From assembly GCA_000469685.2 (NCBI GenBank), contig LS997565.1, positions 14,629,235-14,693,234 on the forward strand: a DNA stretch of 64,000 bases. Direction: 5' to 3'. The notes beneath the pieces are model-generated. The model was not told where the DNA came from. It saw only the letters and a list, made by a program, of their open reading frames with translations, and ran no database searches. Both the position numbers and the translations under genes were made by a program. Source of the stretch: Haemonchus contortus (taxonomy: Eukaryota > Nematoda > Chromadorea > Rhabditida > Trichostrongylidae). This document shows, piece by piece, positions 61,091-64,000 of this stretch; the stretch's first letter is position 1, and every line of letters begins with the position of its first letter.

Positions 61091-62285
61091 TTCGTTCCGC
61101 TATGTACCGAAAAATATTTTCAAAAGTAATTTTTATCTATTCTTCCCATCATCCCCGACAGAGACGGCCTCTTCACAGTCTGAGATGACTATTCGGAGTG
61201 ACTCACGCTCCTGAATGTACGGGATCACTCAAGGCGTGGGTAGTTTCCCCACATTCTACTCAGAACGTCTAAGGGAGGAAATGATTTTTCCCATTTTAAA
61301 ACTGTGAATAGTCTCACGAAATAGTTCTGTTCTGTTTCTGGCCGTGGTGCTTTATTTACTTGTTTATTAATCTGATTACCTATTTTTCTGATTATTTTTG
61401 TTTATTCATTAGTAAGAAACGTGTCATTATAAACTGCCATGTTGTGCGGAAATCTGATTGCCGAGGAGTAAGGAATGAAAGAAAAACAAAATTTTGATTA
61501 AAAAATATAATAATTATGGATAAAAAATAAAAATTATAAATAATATATAAAAAATAGAATCAAATTCAAAAATTACGGCCATTGATTGGAAAATGATCAG
61601 GCTACTCGATTCGGTCCCGAAAACCTCATCCTTGATACTTAATGGTCTCCAGATGGAGATTATTAGCAATTAGGTTGTTTACTAGGTATCCTCAGTTTTT
61701 TGGTTATACCCCCTATCAATGTGATGTGCTGTGATCCTCACCTTCCTGACGGCAACTTCTTCCTTTTTCTTGAAAATCTCGTTCGCTGATTCATCTGAGC
61801 TGATTCAACGCCTTCTTATGCTGTGGCTACTTTTCCTTTCCCTTTTTCCTAGCTGTACTTTGATTTCATATAGAATCCTTTAGTGCATCGTCATTACCTC
61901 TTTCTTATAAGAAGTATGTACTGATTTGGTGACGTCACTAGGGCGGATCCGATTTCGACACCTCAATCTGCATGACTCATGTACTAGTAGTACTAACTCC
62001 TTTTCACATTGCATCATCTTGCACTTGTGCAGAGAGGAGGCCGGCTCCGGACCGCCTCCTCCCGCTTCTGCAATTACCCAGAGTTCGGCTTCAACGTAGT
62101 CAAGGAGCGTCGGATATTTCCAGCACTCCTTGATGCACTTCAAAGTGCTCCGACTACTGGCTGGATTCCATAATCCCCTCCTTCCCAGAAAATCCCTTTT
62201 ACCTTCTGACGTTCACCGAGAACGTTATATTTGCTACTTGAAGATGTCCTAGAACTGTTGTAAACATTGAATATTTTATAGTTTC

Positions 62286-62491
62286 CCTACTTTTACGTGA
62301 ATCTACTCGGTAATCTACTCGTGAATCGGTAATAAATATATAATCAACCGCATACCCTTCAGGAGATCCTATTTACTCATACATACTCATTATTTATTTA
62401 TAATTTTTCTACTTTTACGCGAATCTACTCGTGTAGTTAATATTAATGAACGGCATAACCTTTAAGGGATCATATTTACCCATGTTTACCT
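62286..62491. repeat. Imperfect tandem duplication, units of about 85-105 bp
   Basis: CTACTTTTACGTGAATCTAC in unit 1 (62286-62389) and CTACTTTTACGCGAATCTAC in unit 2 (62408-62491) are each followed by GCATACCCTTCAGG/GCATAACCTTTAAGG and CATATTTACCCATG-like stretches. Unit 2 lacks some internal bases. Confidence 0.75.
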
Positions 62492-63105
62492 CGTTCATTT
62501 GGGCGAAGAAGGAGGGGTGTTGCGAAGTGTGAAGGGCCACTAGTGAAATTACTGCCCTTGATTGAGCCCTTGCTCAGCCCTTCTTCCTTCTCCCCCGCTA
62601 TCCCTTCACTTCCAGTATGGCTATCCTTCTCTTCGGAGTCGATTTCCGGTATCAAAACAGTCTGGAAGGGTGTAGCTTTCAAGTTTACTTCCAAAGCCCT
62701 TCCCTTCCAAAGCCCTCTGTAGTCCCCGAAATGCAACCACGACATAAAAAATATTAAAATGAAGCCAAACGGAAGGGCATTTGGCAATATAGAATCAACA
62801 GAACCCTAAAAACGTTGTCCTCAATTTTTTATTAGTTTTTGTTATAGTTTTTGAATGGTTTTTTATTCGCTCCTATTCGTCTGTTGTAGTGAAGCTGTAC
62901 CAGTGGGGTCGCTTCATATTTCTCCTAGCAATAACTCTTTTCCTTCGTCCCATCTTACCAATTTTCTGCTAGTTTTGGGAAAGGATACGGTAGAAATATT
63001 GGTGCATTTTTCACCCTTCCGTTAGCCGTCCATCCTTTCTAACCCCTAATTGTTTCTCTCTGTGAACAAAAGAGCCGCTTCAAATGTCTATATCAACAAC
63101 TCTCA

Positions 63106-63938
63106 TTATAGGGCATTCAGTTCCACCTCTTCAATTCTTTTTATAGGCCCTTCAGGCTTTGCTAAATTATTACTGGCTTTTATTAGACTTGTAAACATTA
63201 TATGACTGGAACGAAATGACTGGTAGTTAATATGGTTGCCTGCCTGCTGCATGGGTGCATCTCCATCAGTTTGGCTGAACCTATGACTCCCTTCTTGTGG
63301 CCCATCCCAATATTCTCGAGATTTCGTGGAATCTGTTGGGATTTGACGACTAGGCGTCAGCAAGAGGCATGGTTACGTTCCTACCATAGCTACTCGAAGT
63401 ATTGCTAAGAGTTAGTAATCTGACGGAGTGGGTACGGTGGTGGAAGCGTCGTGGGCTCTTTTTCAGTTATAATTTTTCCCTTTTCCTTTTCTCCTCTGGC
63501 CCACAATTGCTCTACCCTTCCCTCCTACCATTTCCCATGTGTTCTGTGGGTCTTTGATTTAATTCTATCTCTATTTAATCGATTCCAAGGAAAAATATCA
63601 ATTGCAATGAAATTACCGTGGTTTAGACCATTCGCAAGCATCTGGGCAGACAGCTGTATGCACATCAGAGCCAGACGTTCAATAAGCGAATCGTTTTTTT
63701 CTTTTGTTTCCTTTGAATCCATTATGCTAGTGGTTGCGAGGGCCATACCAGTGCATTCATTTGGGGATACTCCCCTATCTGGGAATCGTCGGTTTTTCGT
63801 CAGTTAACTGCTTCCTGATAAAACGTTCCAGGGTTCGCCCTGTGCGTATTCCTTCCGAGATCGCTCGTTCTCCCATATCAACTACGACAATAGAGCATTC
63901 GGCCACTCTCTCAGCCCCTTTGATAACGTCCCATGGCT
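63106..63938 (-). CDS. 3' end of an unidentified gene, three exons
   Basis: Proposed exons are 63938-63809, 63726-63617 and 63332-63106 (stop). Each acceptor ends in AG, each donor starts with GT, and the phases (2, then 1) join without a stop to give 154 residues. The first exon reads PWDVIKGAERVAECSIVVVD then MGERAISEGIRTGRTLERF, alternating hydrophobic strand and helix like a folded domain. The second reads SLIERLALMCIQLSAQMLA, an amphipathic helix. The last is hydrophilic and ends EEVELNAL. I do not recognise the family. The gene starts beyond the right edge. The first two exons are the more convincing; the third rests mainly on phase agreement, and its donor partner at 63616 is followed by a 284-nt intron. 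Confidence 0.5.
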
Positions 63939-64000
63939 CTGAAAATAGCAGTCGAATGCTAAGCTAATGGTGAGAAGGTGAGGGTTCCACCAGAGAGATT
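63939..64000 (-). other. Intron at the right edge
   Basis: Read on the minus strand, this ends in CTGCTATTTTCAG, a good acceptor for the exon starting at 63938. The upstream exon is not clearly in the window. Confidence 0.4.

Larger units (their letters stand above)
51989..63105. other. Intergenic region, small repeats only
   Basis: More than 11 kb in which I find no supported gene. Frames at 52689-53099 (-), 53084-53434 (-) and 55872-56246 (-) are 116-136 codons, but they have no family match and no splice partner. Contents listed separately: a hairpin at 53896, dispersed repeat pairs near 54496 and 54993, a TCTA microsatellite at 57959, a truncated SINE at 61025 and a tandem duplication at 62286. 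G-runs occur near 52413 and 52967, and a very AT-rich patch spans 61497-61570. Confidence 0.55.

Noticed and set aside
1..64000. CRISPR arrays, bacterial operons, rRNA genes, LTR retrotransposons
   Set aside because: No regularly spaced direct repeats, no rRNA-like blocks, no paired long direct repeats and no reverse transcriptase motifs were seen; the DNA is eukaryotic.

Overview
This is eukaryotic genomic DNA, almost certainly from a nematode. Its protein-coding genes are cut into many short exons by introns with GT donors and TTTCAG-like acceptors, and repeats take up much of the rest. A strongylid (hookworm-like, clade V) origin is my inference from gene style and repeat load. It has not been tested by any search.

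Layout. Positions 1-4665 are intergenic, with two tRNA-derived SINE fragments. Positions 4666-12035 (+) hold a 15-exon gene for a 636-residue protein that joins a PH-like domain to a full-length, degenerate actin fold. Positions 12036-14548 are the gap between this gene and a convergent neighbour. Positions 14549-28382 (-) hold a complete 34-exon 5-oxoprolinase gene (OPLAH, 1242 residues), which is open from start to stop; its introns contain one SINE and one 1.46-kb inverted-repeat DNA transposon. A second, oppositely oriented copy of that transposon sits at 29614-31070, about 1.2 kb upstream of the OPLAH start codon. Positions 31071-48411 are a repeat-rich intergenic desert with most of the SINE copies. 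A Tc1/mariner element with perfect 30-bp ends but a ruined transposase lies at 48412-49972. Positions 49973-63105 contain small repeats, hairpins and microsatellites and no gene I can support. At the right edge (63106-63938, -) three compatible exons look like the 3' end of another gene whose family I do not recognise.

The two well-supported genes are not obviously related in function. OPLAH is a cytosolic enzyme of the gamma-glutamyl cycle that turns 5-oxoproline into glutamate. The PH-actin protein looks like a membrane- or cytoskeleton-associated pseudo-actin and is the most unusual gene here. The other notable structure is the transposon family with TTA target duplications: each long terminal inverted repeat carries a tRNA-like module, and the interior holds a reading frame shared by both copies.
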